Source: Epiperipatus broadwayi (lineage: Eukaryota > Onychophora > Udeonychophora > Euonychophora > Peripatidae). From it: a DNA stretch of 64,000 nucleotides. Positions 49,584 through 62,235 of the stretch are shown piece after piece. Each line of letters begins with the position of its first letter. Position 1 is the stretch's first letter. Where the stretch lies: contig JAQFVV010013303.1 in NCBI GenBank assembly GCA_028023455.1, positions 96,001 to 160,000 of the forward strand, read 5' to 3'. The notes below the pieces were generated by a model. It saw only the letters and a program-made list of their open reading frames with translations, was not told the DNA's origin and did not search any database. The translations under genes were made by a program, and so were the position numbers.

Positions 49584-50345
49584 ATGTAATTTTTATATAT
49601 AAAGATGTACAATAAAGTAACAGAAATATTTCTTAATACAATTGTATATCATAAATATAGAAATATGGGTGCCAATTTAGTTTGCACCCATGGCCATTTT
49701 GAAATCTAAAAACCACTCATGATACATTCAACCAATAAATGATATAAATATTGAATGAAAGTACTTTAAATTCGTATTTTCTAAATTATAAGTTAGTAAA
49801 AATAATATGCTTTATTTTATTAGAGATTTTTAAAAAAAATTTACCTTCATAAAATATTTGAAATATGACAGCACAAAGTGTCAGAGAATGTGGGGAGGGG
49901 GAAGGATGGTTTGGCCGATACGAAGTATGATCCAAATGATGCAGAAGTCTGAATCAAACCAAGCTTATAATTTCCAAATACTACAAGATTATAACTTCTA
50001 AAATATGAATTATATGATATGCCCATATGAAATAAAGCATATTATTTTTACTAGCTTATAATTTCTAAAATATGAATTTACAGTTACTCAATATTTATGC
50101 CATTTGTCAGTTGGATGTATCAATGGTGGTTTTGGCTGGTCTTTACATTTCAAAATGGCTGTGAGCATAAACTAAGTCCATTCAGAAAATTTAAAAATAA
50201 CCTTAACAACAGAAAACATGAATTGTAGTTACATAGATAACCATCTATTTCTTTTACAGCAATGACATATTTTTCTTTTAATTCTTTTTTTAAGCAAAAT
50301 GATAAAAAAAAAAACAACAACAACTAATTATACACAAAAAAAAAT
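49584..50345. other. AT-rich stretch without a gene
   Basis: A phrase (tataatttctaaaatatgaatt) occurs twice in similar form, near 49990 and 50058. Otherwise nothing is recognised before the LINE insertion. Confidence 0.5.
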
Positions 50346-53100
50346 AAATAAATAAAAGATATGCCTTTACTATAAAGAAGAACATTAGGAGTCAGATTTT
50401 CCTTTCGATTGATCAGATTTCTAACATTATCATTGTGTCGAATTATTACAATCGGATTTTAAACCTGCCTCCATGTATTGCTTGGCATAAATTCAAAAAA
50501 ATTATTTCAGACTTGTGCTCTGATAATTCGAATAATATGATGTCCCAAAATCAAAGGAAAAATAGAATTATAGAGATTAATAAAACAATGAGTGTCATTT
50601 CTGAATTGGGTGAAAATAAAGACCTGGTTGGTAAACTACAACAAGAATATAATAATATATATAGGAAAATGCATGAAGATACATATACATTAAGACTAAG
50701 GAAATTAATTCCAGGACTTGGACAAATATTAAAACCAACCATTAATTATGCAAAAATTTATATACCTCACACAAATGGTATAGCATCTATGAAGACAATA
50801 GAAGATTCTCTAATATCAGGTGATGAGGTTGATGAATATATGGTTGAAAGACTGAAACAGACTATGGGTAATTGGGACATTGATGGTCATCAATATAGGA
50901 TAATGACAAAGCAAACAGGGAAGAAATATATTTCGTGTCAAGAAATTACAGATGAAATTAATAGATTGAAAATGCAAACAGTATTGGCTAATGATGCAAT
51001 CCCAGCATCAGTTTATAAACAAATCACTTATCTTATGATAGGGCCTATGTTAAAATATTTTAATCAGATGTGCTTGCAAAGATTTGAATGTCCCAGCATA
51101 AATAAAAGAGTAATCTTTAGTGTTAAAAAAGAAAGGAACACATTAATACCTAAATCTGAAGACTTAAGAAATATATCGATTGAGGATATAGATTCTAAAA
51201 TACTGGCTACAATCCTACAAAGAAAATTGTTTAAAAGTGTAAGTGATAAAATTTCAACAGCACATCATGCTATGAAAGGTAAGAGAGCGATAAATGCAGC
51301 TCTTAAAATACAAGAAGCTATCAAATATGCCAAGGCCTTGAATCTGACTCAGTACTTTGCATTGAAAATTGACTTTAAATCTGCATTTGACTTGGTTGAC
51401 TGGGCTTATCTATTTAATGCCTTAAATGGGCTGATAAAAGATGATCAATATTTAATAAACGCAATAATTAATTATATTACTAATAATAAAATTTCTTATA
51501 AAAACTTTATGAGGAGGTCGGAGTTCTTCATCCCTAGTAAAGGTATCCCACAGGGTTCTCCATTGGCAGCACTCTTATTTGCTATTTATGTAGACCCTAT
51601 GGTAAAGGAAATAGAAAAAATAATTAATGGAATCTACCTGCCCCATTTGGGAGTTTCAATAAAAGTAACAGCCTTTATAGATGACATAATAATAATTTTC
51701 GAAAACAGCTATAATATTGATATAGTTATAAATAAGGTTAGAAAATTCCAACAGGCTACAGGATCAGTAATACAGTTTTCTAAGTCAGCAGCTTGGCAAT
51801 TGGCAACAGGGAAAAGAATACCAAGTGAGTTTTTAGCACAGCCTAAGTCTTTTCTTGGCCTCCCCCTTTACTTATCCAAAACTAAAATGAATCATCAGTT
51901 AAATCAACTTGTAACAAAAAAAATAAAATAGAATTAATAGTTTTTCATATTTTAAACTCTATGAAGTGACTAGAACCAAGATTTTCAATGCAATTGCAAT
52001 AGGAGTGCTTAGTTATTATGGACCTTGGTTGAAACTTTATAACAAAACTATCCAAAAGATTATACAGATGGCAAAGAAGTTTATATGGGCGAAGAAATCT
52101 AGCCTCCTCTCAACCTCTGTACTCCAGCAACCAATAGATAAAGGTGGGCTTAACTTAATCGATCCAAAAGCTTATGTTAATTTTATTACTGCCAGGGTAT
52201 ATTTGAATGAAATGAAGGATCAGTCCTTTAGTCTTCCAACAGGAGATATAAGAATTTACAATGAAATGGGAGCTGAGAGAAGGTCACATCTTGCGGACAT
52301 GTTTATAACATACAAATATTTACAAGATGATCTAAATGTCCAAAGTCTAGATGGAATAAAATATAAAGATTTAACTAAAGGAGATTATCAAAATGAGAAT
52401 GAGTGGTTGGGCTGTTCACTGAAAAGTGTTCTTAAAAAATTCCACTCGATATATACGCCTCAATCATCCATGAAGTTTATTTTTAAGCTGATAAATGGAA
52501 TCCTGCCGACTACCTCCTACCTTAATAAAAGGCTGGGAATGGGGTTGGATGAGGTGTATATGTTTTGTAAGAAGAGAAAAGAAACATTTACGCACCTGCT
52601 TGAGGAATGCCAGGGCATTCAGGGAGATGAGATCACAAGTCTTTCATATGCCAATAATAGACTTAAAGGATCTGATAAAAAATATGTGATTAGGTTTAAT
52701 CCGCATAATGCAATGGTTATAATCCATGCATTAAAAACAATATGGCTAATTAGATGTTCTTTGGTATTTGACAATAAAAAATTCAACTGGCTGAGAAAGC
52801 TGGAGAGAGATTGGGGTGATTACTTTAACCTATGTTTAAAATATTGGCCAAAGAATACTGTAGAATCAGTGTGGGGAGGGTCTGCTCTATCCACATGGGA
52901 AATATGGTAGGTAAACATCATTTCCAGTCTAAAAATGTATTGGTAAGGTAAAGAAAGACAACAAGTAAATCACTGAGGAAAATACCCCGAGTATTATGAC
53001 AGTAGTTGAAGAAATGTTGTTAGAGGAACTTAAAATAACCTTTGTAATTATGTAAATTTTTTTGGTTTTTAATAAAGAATATTACTTTAAATAAATAAAA
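50346..53100 (+). mobile_element. 5'-truncated LINE (copy C), L1/Tx1-type
   Basis: The insertion appears to span 50358-53088, bounded by a 12 bp repeat aaataaataaaa at 50346-50357 and 53089-53100. That sequence is low in complexity, so the boundaries are tentative. The element carries an ORF2 reading region that begins without an initiator inside the protein, a 3' UTR of about 180 bp and a polyadenylation signal aataaa at 53071-53076 close to the end. Copies A and B end in TAA-type repeats and this copy does not, so it belongs to a different family. The long open reading frames make it the youngest coding element in the window. Confidence 0.82.
50348..52910 (+). pseudogene. LINE ORF2: reverse transcriptase and C-terminal domain, one frameshift
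   Basis: The protein would reverse-transcribe the LINE RNA at the insertion site. The frame is open from 50348 to 51929, with no ATG near its start, as expected after 5' truncation. RT landmarks: IPKSEDLRNISIEDIDSKIL (about 51143-51202), motif A with LKIDFKSAFDLVDW (51364-51405), motif B GIPQGSPLAALLFAIYVDP (51542-51598), motif C FIDD (51674-51685) and the following FLGLPLYL (51851-51874). The usual F/Y-A-D-D is here F-I-D-D, with both catalytic Asp kept. The frame then shifts by one base at an A-run near 51920 and stays open to the stop at 52908. That part has KKFIWAKK, DKGGLNLIDPKAYV and a zinc-finger-like CKKRKETFTHLLEEC lacking its first Cys. The endonuclease is missing. Confidence 0.93.
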
Positions 53101-54240
53101 AATATATGCATATTTATTTATTTTTACATTTGATTATTTAATATATATATATATTGTAACGATATATACATATGTCGTTACATATATATATATATATATA
53201 TATACAATATATACTTCATCAAAACCAGTAAGTACAAACCCTTACCCCTAAACCTATCTTGGGTAAACTGTTTGGTTATTACACAATTCTTATTTTATCA
53301 TAAATAAAATATATATGCCACCCAACTGCAGATATATATGTCATTTTATCTTGTGATAGGTTTCAAGTTTGCATCCTGTTACAATACTCTCCATCAAGGA
53401 GCCTTCAAACATGGCTTAATGTGTTTTGATAGCTAGATTTAAATGAAAAACAGAATCTTTAGTTTTATAGAATGATAAATGTTCATTTTTTAAACAATAT
53501 TTTCTTTTGATTTATCTTAATCTTATGGTGCTGGTTTCAATGACTGCCAATCTTTGCAGAAGTTTATCTGCACCAGGTAGCTCAAAACAAAAAGGGAAAG
53601 GTGATTCAACAATACACGACAGGCTCAGTGACAAATAAGTATGTGATGTGCTACATACAATATACAATCGACTCTGGCTTAGACCACCCTTAATAATAAT
53701 GAAATAAATGAAAATAAATATCCTTACTACATTCTGCTTCTCAGTCTTAGGAATAAGGCCAAAAAGTTCTGGAACAATACCCATCTTTTGCTATGAGATT
53801 TAGGGTTAAATATAATGTCCAAGATACTGTTTGCTTCTGGAGTGTTATGGGTAGGACAATATTGGTACACCATGCTTCTTTTCTCCTAGACTTAAAGGCT
53901 TAGGCTCATGCAGATTTTCATCATATGCAGCATGGAAAAGTATATAGGTTATCACCCAATGTCAAAACCACATCCGAAAGGAGCCACCACACACAATTAA
54001 TAACACACCACACACCCGATACAGCAGCCAAAACCTCTCCATCCATTATCCAAATCAGAAACCACTTTTCTACAAAAGCTAAATAGCCATAAATTGTCAA
54101 TTTTTTTTGAAATCAAAAGAGTATATATTTGTTTTCCCCTTTTTTTATTTGAACCCTATCTTTATTTACATGTTAGAATCTATATACCTTACCAATATAA
54201 CAATTAAATGATAACAGTTAACAAACATGCACTAAATCAC
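53101..54240. other. Stretch without a supported gene
   Basis: AT microsatellites and a 28 bp palindrome (tgtaacg...cgttaca, 53154-53181) lie at the start. The block 53520-54060 is less AT-rich and looks coding-like on the minus strand: an open frame of 90 codons at 53512-53784, extended at its 5' side by interrupted frames (EKKHGVPILSYP). I recognise no domain. It lies downstream, in the minus-strand sense, of the gag relic described next and might be a further part of that element. Confidence 0.4.
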
Positions 54241-54976
54241 AAGTTATTTCAATATATATATATATATATATATATTAATGATGATCTCATTATTGGCCAT
54301 GTTTTGGTGTTGGTGGACACAGCCTTTTTCCATTGTTCATAAGTTGGCTTAAACAGTGGTTGCCATTTTTTATATCTATAATGCCATTTTGGTATAGTAC
54401 TGTTGTCTTCTCTACTGCAATTTATTGGATTCCAATTCATCCCCCCATTCTATTCAAATCTCAATACCTGTGCACCACTGACTCCTTTTCCACATCTACA
54501 GGTATGTTATAGTCTTGTGAACTCATATTTATTGCATTTAGTAATTATGCTGTCTCTTCAATAGATGATTTTTTTTATTTCTAAAAGCATTTGCTTGATT
54601 TTTAGTAGCAGATTATGTCTTACTATTCTGAGAATATTGTTCTCTGTCATAATGCACACATCTAACATGTACAACTTTGCCACTTGCCAGTGAAAGAACT
54701 GAGAGTAACTCTCCTGGCTACCTTCCCTGTATTTTTTCCACATCACTTCATACTTCATTATTTTCTATCAGTCCTAAGACTAAAACATATCTCTAATTGC
54801 CTCTTGTTATTTCTCAAAAGTTGTCAGTTGCTGGAACAATGAGTCTCACCACAATTGAGAATTTCCACTAAATTGCTACAGACAATTACTATTTTGGTTT
54901 TTTCAGACATTGGATTAATGCTGAAATATCTCTATAAGCTTTTTAAATGCTCTACAGCCCCCCTTTTTCACAATTT

Positions 54977-55016
<40 letters not shown>

Positions 55017-55760
55017 TTTTGTTTTGTATTTGGTTTTATTGGATTTTTTTTTTTTTTTTTAATTTATTTGGTTAAGTTTTGAAAGAGGTGAAAATTATTG
55101 ATATAAGTGGTTTCGAGAAGGAGAGACGTGTAACGTTATGGCAAGAGAGGGAGAGATCAAAAGAAAGGCCCCCCCCCCCAACCCCCCTACATAAAAGGGG
55201 GGGTACAACCACATATGTATAAAAATAAAAGAAAAAAAAAAATATGGGGGCCCCCAAATTTTTTAAATCTCAATGGGTCACGCGAAAAAGAAGGGTGGGC
55301 ACCACTGCTCTACAGGAACTCCCATTTGACCGGCAAACACCTGAACCTTTAAAAATTGATTAACTTGGATCTGAGCTCATGGATATTTTATTGTGACTTC
55401 CCAACTTTCTGTTATATTATTGCTTGTTATTTGGTATCTTTTCTTTGATTATATCCTGATTCTCACCCTCTATTTTTATTTTTTCACTCTTTTTTTGATT
55501 TTGCTTATACTTTGCTCCTCCATATCACTGTGTGTTTCTCCCCCCTGACTACTGTCTTTTCCCCCATATTTCTGTTCTAATTCCAAAACGTAAATTTATA
55601 TCTATTTTGCATTTTGTCTTTATATCAGGCATTTCCTTTCTTATTTTCTGATATCTTGGTTCCATTCTTTGTTCTAATTCTTGTAATTTTCTCATGATAC
55701 TCTCCATCATGCTTGTTTTTCCTTCTTTTTCTGTATTAAGTTCATCCATTTTTTTGTGAA
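54241..55760 (-). pseudogene. gag pseudogene of a minus-strand LTR retrotransposon
   Basis: The likely start is the ATG at 55749-55747, about 300 bp after the primer binding site. The N-terminal part (to 55549) is a charged coiled coil (MESIMRKLQELEQRMEPRYQ). Stops follow, and then the hAT MITE 54958-55307 interrupts the gene. Beyond it, 54758-54558 reads YREGSQESYSQFFHWQVAKL and, after about 13 residues, NNILRIVRHNLLLKIKQMLL. This has the pattern of the C-terminal capsid domain of some Gypsy-type gags (the lineage related to SCAN domains): a G-E-S-Y-like start, a run of hydrophobic positions, then an E-L-x-x-L-I/V-like helix. A further open piece is 54440-54249. No protease or polymerase was found. 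Confidence 0.55.
54950..55315. mobile_element. Short hAT MITE inserted in the gag relic
   Basis: The element is 54958-55307. The right end, read inwards on the minus strand, is cagtggtgcccacccttctt, a typical hAT terminus, and the flanking octamer ctctacag at 55308-55315 is repeated exactly at 54950-54957. The left end begins cccccctttttcac, i.e. it lacks the first nine or so bases of the terminal repeat. The interior is dominated by T-runs (54969-55060), a C-run and palindromic ggggggccccc-like sequence. There is no coding region. Confidence 0.88.
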
Positions 55761-55784
55761 AGGGTTTTTATCTACCCCTTATTT

Positions 55785-55845
<61 letters not shown>
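55785..55845. repeat. TA microsatellite
   Basis: An uninterrupted (TA)n tract of about 58 bp within the presumed leader of the minus-strand LTR element. Confidence 0.97.
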
Positions 55846-55850
<5 letters not shown>

Positions 55851-56048
55851 CTATTTCAACAAATGTGCCAAGCTTAATTTCCCAGCCCATGAAGTACTAT
55901 CTATCTGTCATTTTTTTGTATATTTGTCTAACTACCATCCACTTTACTATACATTTATAAAATTCTTATCACAATTTTTTATATTTATAATGAAATACAT
56001 TATAACAAAAAAATTGTCCTATACTCCTAACATTCTCCACTCTTTATA

Positions 56049-56066
56049 GCCCCATGTTGGGCACCA
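56049..56066 (-). promoter_or_regulatory. Primer binding site, tRNA-Lys type
   Basis: On the minus strand this reads tggtgcccaacatggggc. It differs at two of 18 positions from the complement of the 3' end of animal tRNA-Lys(CTT) (TGGCGCCCAACGTGGGGC), and one of the two still allows a wobble pair. No tRNA body is present upstream: there is no B box before the ccccatgttgggcacca on the plus strand. That favours a reverse-transcription primer site over a tRNA gene relic. It lies about 300 bp upstream of the gag ATG, the usual order. Confidence 0.72.
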
Positions 56067-56400
56067 GTTATAATGGTTAGTGCTCTCTACTCTGATCTGC
56101 ATTACCAGGGCACCATTAGAATATCTAAACTTAGAAAGTTATAAAGGAGACAATCATGTATCGGTGAGAAGCACATCCATGTTTGGATACTATGTGAATA
56201 ATCACAAAATAATACTGTAGTAAAAAAAGAACATATGGAGTGGATATTAGGAATGTACCCTGCTCAGTTTTTTAGACTTCCAAGATGAATCAATGGGTCA
56301 CCTTTCAGTTAAGAGCAGTACTATATTTGTTTTTTTAATATAATTATTTCTCTCTCTTTAATACAATCATGTATTTCTAATTTAATTAATAAATATCATC
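56067..56400 (-). other. Presumed LTR region next to the primer binding site
   Basis: By position an LTR should end here at 56067, on the minus strand just before the primer binding site. The block 56067-56320 is less AT-rich than its surroundings, which suits an inserted element. I could not define the outer LTR boundary and found no second LTR copy in the window, so the extent is a guess. Confidence 0.35.
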
Positions 56401-59097
56401 ATGTTGACATATGAGGAAGACTGATTTAATATCCAATGTCATTTGATGATGCTCCTATTTCTGGCTAAAATACTGTACTTTTATGAGATAGTTAAAATAT
56501 CTAAATATTTATTCATTTTCATGCTTATATATAATTTGATTAATACATTTAATTAACAAATATTAGTGACAATGGCAATAATTGTAATATGTGTGTTCAT
56601 GTAAAAATTGACTGATACTTGTACTAAGATTCCTGAAGTGCTACTTCTGAATTATTGCATTTATTGTGTAATAATGTACTTTAGCTATTCATTACAAAAA
56701 ATTGTGTATATAAAGGATAATAAAATTATATTTTAAATATCCTTTAAAATATTGTATTGGATAATTTTTAATATTGTTTAGGATATATAATTTATATAGA
56801 ACTTTATAAAATATTATTAATTTATTACACATAATTATTAATTTTAAAAATAAATAATTTTATTCTATTTGATAATTTTTAATATTATTGCAGGTAATTT
56901 ATAAAGCATTGAAGAAAAGCCCATTTTTTAAAAAAAATATTGTAAATCAACATTTTTTTTAAATATAAATAATGCAAGAATACCACTCACATTTATTTTT
57001 ATTGATTTTTGCTTAAATGCAAAAATCTATCCCCTATATATATATATATAAATACAGAAAGAAATTACTTGTATATAAAATTACTTTAATATTTCAACCA
57101 GAGATCTGCTTTTCATCAGAAAGAAAAAAGTATATATAGTAAAATGGTCTTGTTCAAAAATAACATATTTGACACACACACAAAAAAAACCCTATTAGTT
57201 AAAAGATTTTACAAGAAAATTCAACCAATCAATGACATTCCTTTTAATATATATTAAAATAAAAAAGCATTATGTACTAATCAAACAGCACAAAAGGCTG
57301 CAAACTTAATTTAAATTAAAAACTACAATTTATATATATGATTGAATAAATAAATGTGTGTATATACAAAAAATAGTCTGTGCTCATATTAATATTTGTA
57401 TAAAAACTGAAATACTTATATATATTAATCAAGTAGTATAGTTAGTACAAACTAAAATAAATATATATTAAATCATCATTGTTATTCAAGATCTTTTGTG
57501 TTACACATTTTTTCTTTCACTGGAGTTCATAAATTAATGTTTTGAAATTAATTAATATATATATATTAACAACAAACACTATATATTTTGAAGGTTGAGA
57601 TCAATATCTCATCCTTGTGATTGATCTGATTATTTGGTAGTTACGATAAATTATAATAATATGTATTACTGAAGATTTATTAGATTTGTTTATATTTTTA
57701 AAATTTCCTTTCTGAAAATTAAGTAAAAATTTACAATATTAAAAAATAAATTAATAAGGAATAGATTAAAGATAAATTGACTTTTAACTAGCTTCAAAGT
57801 TTTTTTTGTATTCTTCCATAAAGAAATAATGAAAAGATAACAATTACCAATGTAGTCCATACCATGTAGTGAGGATTTTACAGTTTTTTTTTTCATTTTA
57901 CTTTTTTAGGTAGAATATTTGAATATCCATTTATTATCAATAATTGGATGATTGAGTTAGTTATGATCTAGGTATCAAAATAATAACTTTTACGTTTTTT
58001 TTTTAGAATCTGAAAAAAAAAAAAAAATTGGCTTGGATTCAGATTCCATGCTTAAGGATGGCAGACAAATTTATTAATCACTATATTTACTAAGAGGCTC
58101 ATTAATCCGCTAATTAGATAAGTCATAAAATCCCCCCCACCCCTCATATATAATAAAAGTAAAAACAGAGTGATTTGTAATAAGTTAAATGAATTTGTAA
58201 TCCAAACATAATTCTGTACATTTATATAGTTTAGTTTAGAAATCACACATATTAATTTGTGTTTTTGAAAGTGAAATAGATATGAAGACTTATACTTAAT
58301 GATGAGTATTGCTCGTATCTCATAAATCATTTCTCTCTACTTCAAGTGTTTGGGTAAACAAACCTGTCAAGTTTGTAGTCACCGTAATGAAATGAATTGA
58401 TCCCATGATAGAATACAGTTTGCCACATTAATTAAACCTTTTCTTTTTGTTTGTTTTACTTTGTTTTTAATTGTTTTGCTTTTAAAAAAATCTGGGGGAA
58501 AAAAGAAAATATATACATAGACATTTTTAAATAAACACTAGTGAGAAAAACAGATTAAATTGGGAATGATAGCTTATATGTATATTGAAGAGTAAATATT
58601 CTTTTTTTGCAAAGCTAACCAGATACAATCATCATTCTTTACTCTTACCTGAAAAAAAAAATCATTTCCTAAATACTATAATATTATATGAACTTTTATA
58701 TTATAACTACATTTTTAATATAAAATCAATGCTTAATCATCACAAAAATGCATATTTAGGCACATAGCACAGACTAAATTGAAGAATAAATATATGTATT
58801 GTAGCATTATGTTTGGGTACCAATATTATCATGGTTTAAACAGTATGAATTGTTAAAAAAAATTTAATTATATATTTCATAACAGATAGAAAGAACAAGT
58901 GATTGATGTATAACCAAGATTGAACTTCCATAAAGGCAATGGGCAAGGGGATAATCGTTGTTTTTTTTTTTTTGGACTTCAAATAATGACTTTTTGAATA
59001 TTTTCTAATATTAAACAATGCATTTCTTTATAACAATTTCACAAACAATTAATGAATTGTTTTAGCGATGATTATAAATCCAGGTACACATAGAATA
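56401..59097. other. AT-rich stretch without a gene
   Basis: AT-rich throughout, with A/T runs, a small C-run near 58132 and AT microsatellites near 57038 and 57552. I see no gene. Confidence 0.5.
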
Positions 59098-59181
59098 GTG
59101 TTTGTGGTTAGCATAGTTGCCTTCCAAGCAGCTGGCTCGGGTTCGCTTCCCGGTCAACGCTTTGACACATGAAAAAAAAAA
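59098..59181 (+). mobile_element. tRNA-derived SINE (copy 3), 5' end worn
   Basis: From gtgtttgtggttagcatagt the head runs through gccttccaagcagc and the B box ggttcgcttcc, ending cggtcaacgc. It then has the family's short tail (tttgacacatg) and an A-run. The 5' acceptor strand no longer pairs with the 3' strand. The A box tggttagcatag is altered. Compared with copies 1 and 2 about ten bases are missing from the 5' half. Confidence 0.8.
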
Positions 59182-62100
59182 GTAATCAAACTTTAGTAAA
59201 TTGGAATAATTACAACAATTTCAAAATGAATAAATTATCGATTAAATCAGTAGAAGTGCTAGTAATTAGATATATATAAATTTTTTGTTATCTTTACATA
59301 TAAATGTGCGGGCACGTGTGTAAATAATAATTGCAAAATTAGAAAAATGTGCTAGAAAGATTAACAAAACAATTACTGAAATTTTAGATAATTAAATGTT
59401 TAGATTTAATAAATATTTCTAAAATAACAGAATATAAAACTTAATGAAATTATTGGTGTTAAAATATTAATAAAACCTTATTGATTTAATAATGTTTAGT
59501 AACAAATGTTTGTTGCTCTAATAAGATTTGTTAATAAATGGATAAATGCATTTTCATTTATTTGTTTCTAAGAAATTAATGTTAAACATTTGTTTTTATT
59601 ATTATTTTATATTTCAAAATGAGTACACATTCATACCAATTGAGAGAAAAAACTATAGGATTTCATCTGATTATTTATGATACTATGGAGATGCCTCGGA
59701 AATCAACATCAAGGAGAGATGCATTGTGGGATGTCATAGGAGAAAAACCTAAAAATACCAGTAAATTAAAATGAAAGATCAATCTAGAAGATCAGTCATG
59801 TTTTTATCCAAAATTGCCATTTTTGTACCTACTTACCCTGACGTGGTAGAAAAACATCTAAGAGTCTGACCTATACAGTCAGATCTCCACTCCACTTCAA
59901 TAGCAGTGAAGGATATATTTTTAAACTAAAATATAAAAGGAAAAACAATGCAATTTTTTTTAAATTTTCACTTAAGAAAATTTGATATCTGTGATATTGA
60001 AATTCTAGAATATCTGACTAAATTTGTTTAAAAGATTAAACTGATAAATTATGTTTTTCCAATTTCAAAGGAATATACTTTAAATACGTTTTTCAGTAAA
60101 ATTTTGAGTTATCTCAGAATCTTATCCAGTTAATGAAACTTTTGGCAAAGGATATTAGAAGTGCCTCATATATAAAGGAATAATTTTCTTTAAAACATTA
60201 TAAGCATGAAAACTATATATTGTTCAGAGTATTTGTTTTGACAAAGAATTACTTGAAAATTTTATGTGTTTATACTTATAACGATCAAAAGAATTAAGGA
60301 TATTAAAAGAATTCAAGATATACATTTAATGTTTGACATCAATATTTTTCAAAATGGGTTAATTTTATTGTGATGATTTTAATTTTCAGTAAACAGAATA
60401 ATAAATAGTGCTACAAATCATTTAATGTGCTGTTGTTTGCAAGTCTTATTATTGATAAATTTGGAAATGTTCAATATTGGATTACCATATAAACTTTATA
60501 TGGATGATGTATTATTTAGTTGTGTTTTAATGAATAATTTAATAAATTATTAGAGTATTAAATATTCCAAATCTAACCATAAAGCTCTATTGGAAATCCA
60601 GATAGTGTATTTCATAATCAAGTGGGAATGAATCCAGATTAAATTTTTTTGGTGGAGAGAGATTGCATTTTTTAAGCATTATTTTAAATTTATTTAGAAT
60701 ATAAATATTAAGTTATATTTCATCATTTATGATTTTTTTTAACGTTATTTTTTCGATCCATGTTTTAAAACTATTTAGAAGAATTAATACATTTTTCAGG
60801 ATAAAAGTTAACTTATATTTGGTTTTCCAAATACTAGGTATTAAAATATATGCTAGAATTAATTTAAAATTACAAGTTGAGATTTGCTGCTGTGATATAA
60901 TTTATATACCAGTCCCATTAGTACGGTTGAAAAGTATTAAAATACTCTATTACATAGGTGTGTGTAAAATAAACTTCACAATAATAAAAAATTTAATTCA
61001 AACGCACGTGGATAAAGTGACAAATATCTAAGTATTAAATTTATAGTTTTGTGATACTTAATTCTGTTATATGTTCAAAATAAAAGTGACATGAAATATT
61101 GAAATCCATCTCTTATTACATGTATATTATATTGCCATGCATTCCATGAGTTTATACATCAAGTGCAGATATAATCAATACACCTACAAAAGAGCCAAAA
61201 ACTTTTAACTTTAATAATTGTTTTCCTACAGAGATAATTCATATTACAAATAGTTATCTTTAATATTTGCTGTCATATAGTGATGATTTATATTTGTATT
61301 ATTATTATTTTGTTTTGTTCTTTACATGAAATAAACAATTTTGTTATTTGTGTTAAAGTATATGGCATTATACTTTAATCATCATTTTGATGCAATTTAA
61401 GTTTAGATTAAGACATCACACTGCTGATTTATTTAAGGTTACTTAACTATTTTATTATATTTGCTATTTGAATCCAATAAGTTAAAAATAGAATACATAC
61501 ATAAAAATCCCTGATATCTTGATAATAGTAAATGTTTTTTATAGAAAAGCCCTGAGATAATTATTAAGATGTTTTTACGAATATTTATAGAAACTCTAAG
61601 ATTATGTAGTTATATAATTCTGTTTTATATATTCATTAAGTATGAAATCATTTAGTAATAAATCAATGATTGTTCAAATATCATTAAAATGATATATTTT
61701 AAAAGTTTAGTAGTCAATTTTTAAATCCCTGAGAAATTATATATTTATTTACATTGATTATTTATTTTATCTGAAAATCGGGTTAGTGTGTTCGTGTGAG
61801 TTAGAGTCTTATAAAGACTCAACCATATGCGAATGCGTTTTCAATTTCTCTCGCTCCAATTTTCGTATTAGAACAGTTAACAGCCTTTTACTTATTGAGT
61901 CTCTTTCAAATAGAATCAGCATATGAGGTTTGAATTTGGCTTGCCCAATGTGTTGGCTATTGATCAGCAAAAAAAAAATTAGATCGATCGTCAAGGGTTT
62001 AAGCACTGTGGTCTGATTCTTTACATTTCCATTTAGATTATGAGGTTACAATATATATTATGAAAGAATTGATCGAACTAATAAAGCAATTAATAATTCT

Positions 62101-62235
62101 ATCTCTGGGTTGGGATCTTTACAGATTCTTTTATAATATTTTGCTAATTGTAAGGCTGTCTTAAAAAAAAAAATTATACTCTAAACAATAAATCTGCCAT
62201 ACATTCACAAAGAAAAATAAATTGTTTCTGCAGAA
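59182..62235. other. AT-rich stretch without a gene
   Basis: The block 59690-59920 is less AT-rich (ggagatgcctcggaaatcaa; cttaccctgacgtggtag) with a small hairpin tctgac-ctataca-gtcaga. I cannot assign it. No other feature is visible. Confidence 0.5.

Noticed and set aside
54855-55082. Phe-rich open frame
   Set aside because: Translation of long T-runs within the hAT MITE.
59835-59870. Segment acttaccctgacgtgg as a U1 snRNA relic
   Set aside because: Similarity to the U1 5' end is about 15 bases with an inserted base. The rest of U1 and the Sm site are not seen.
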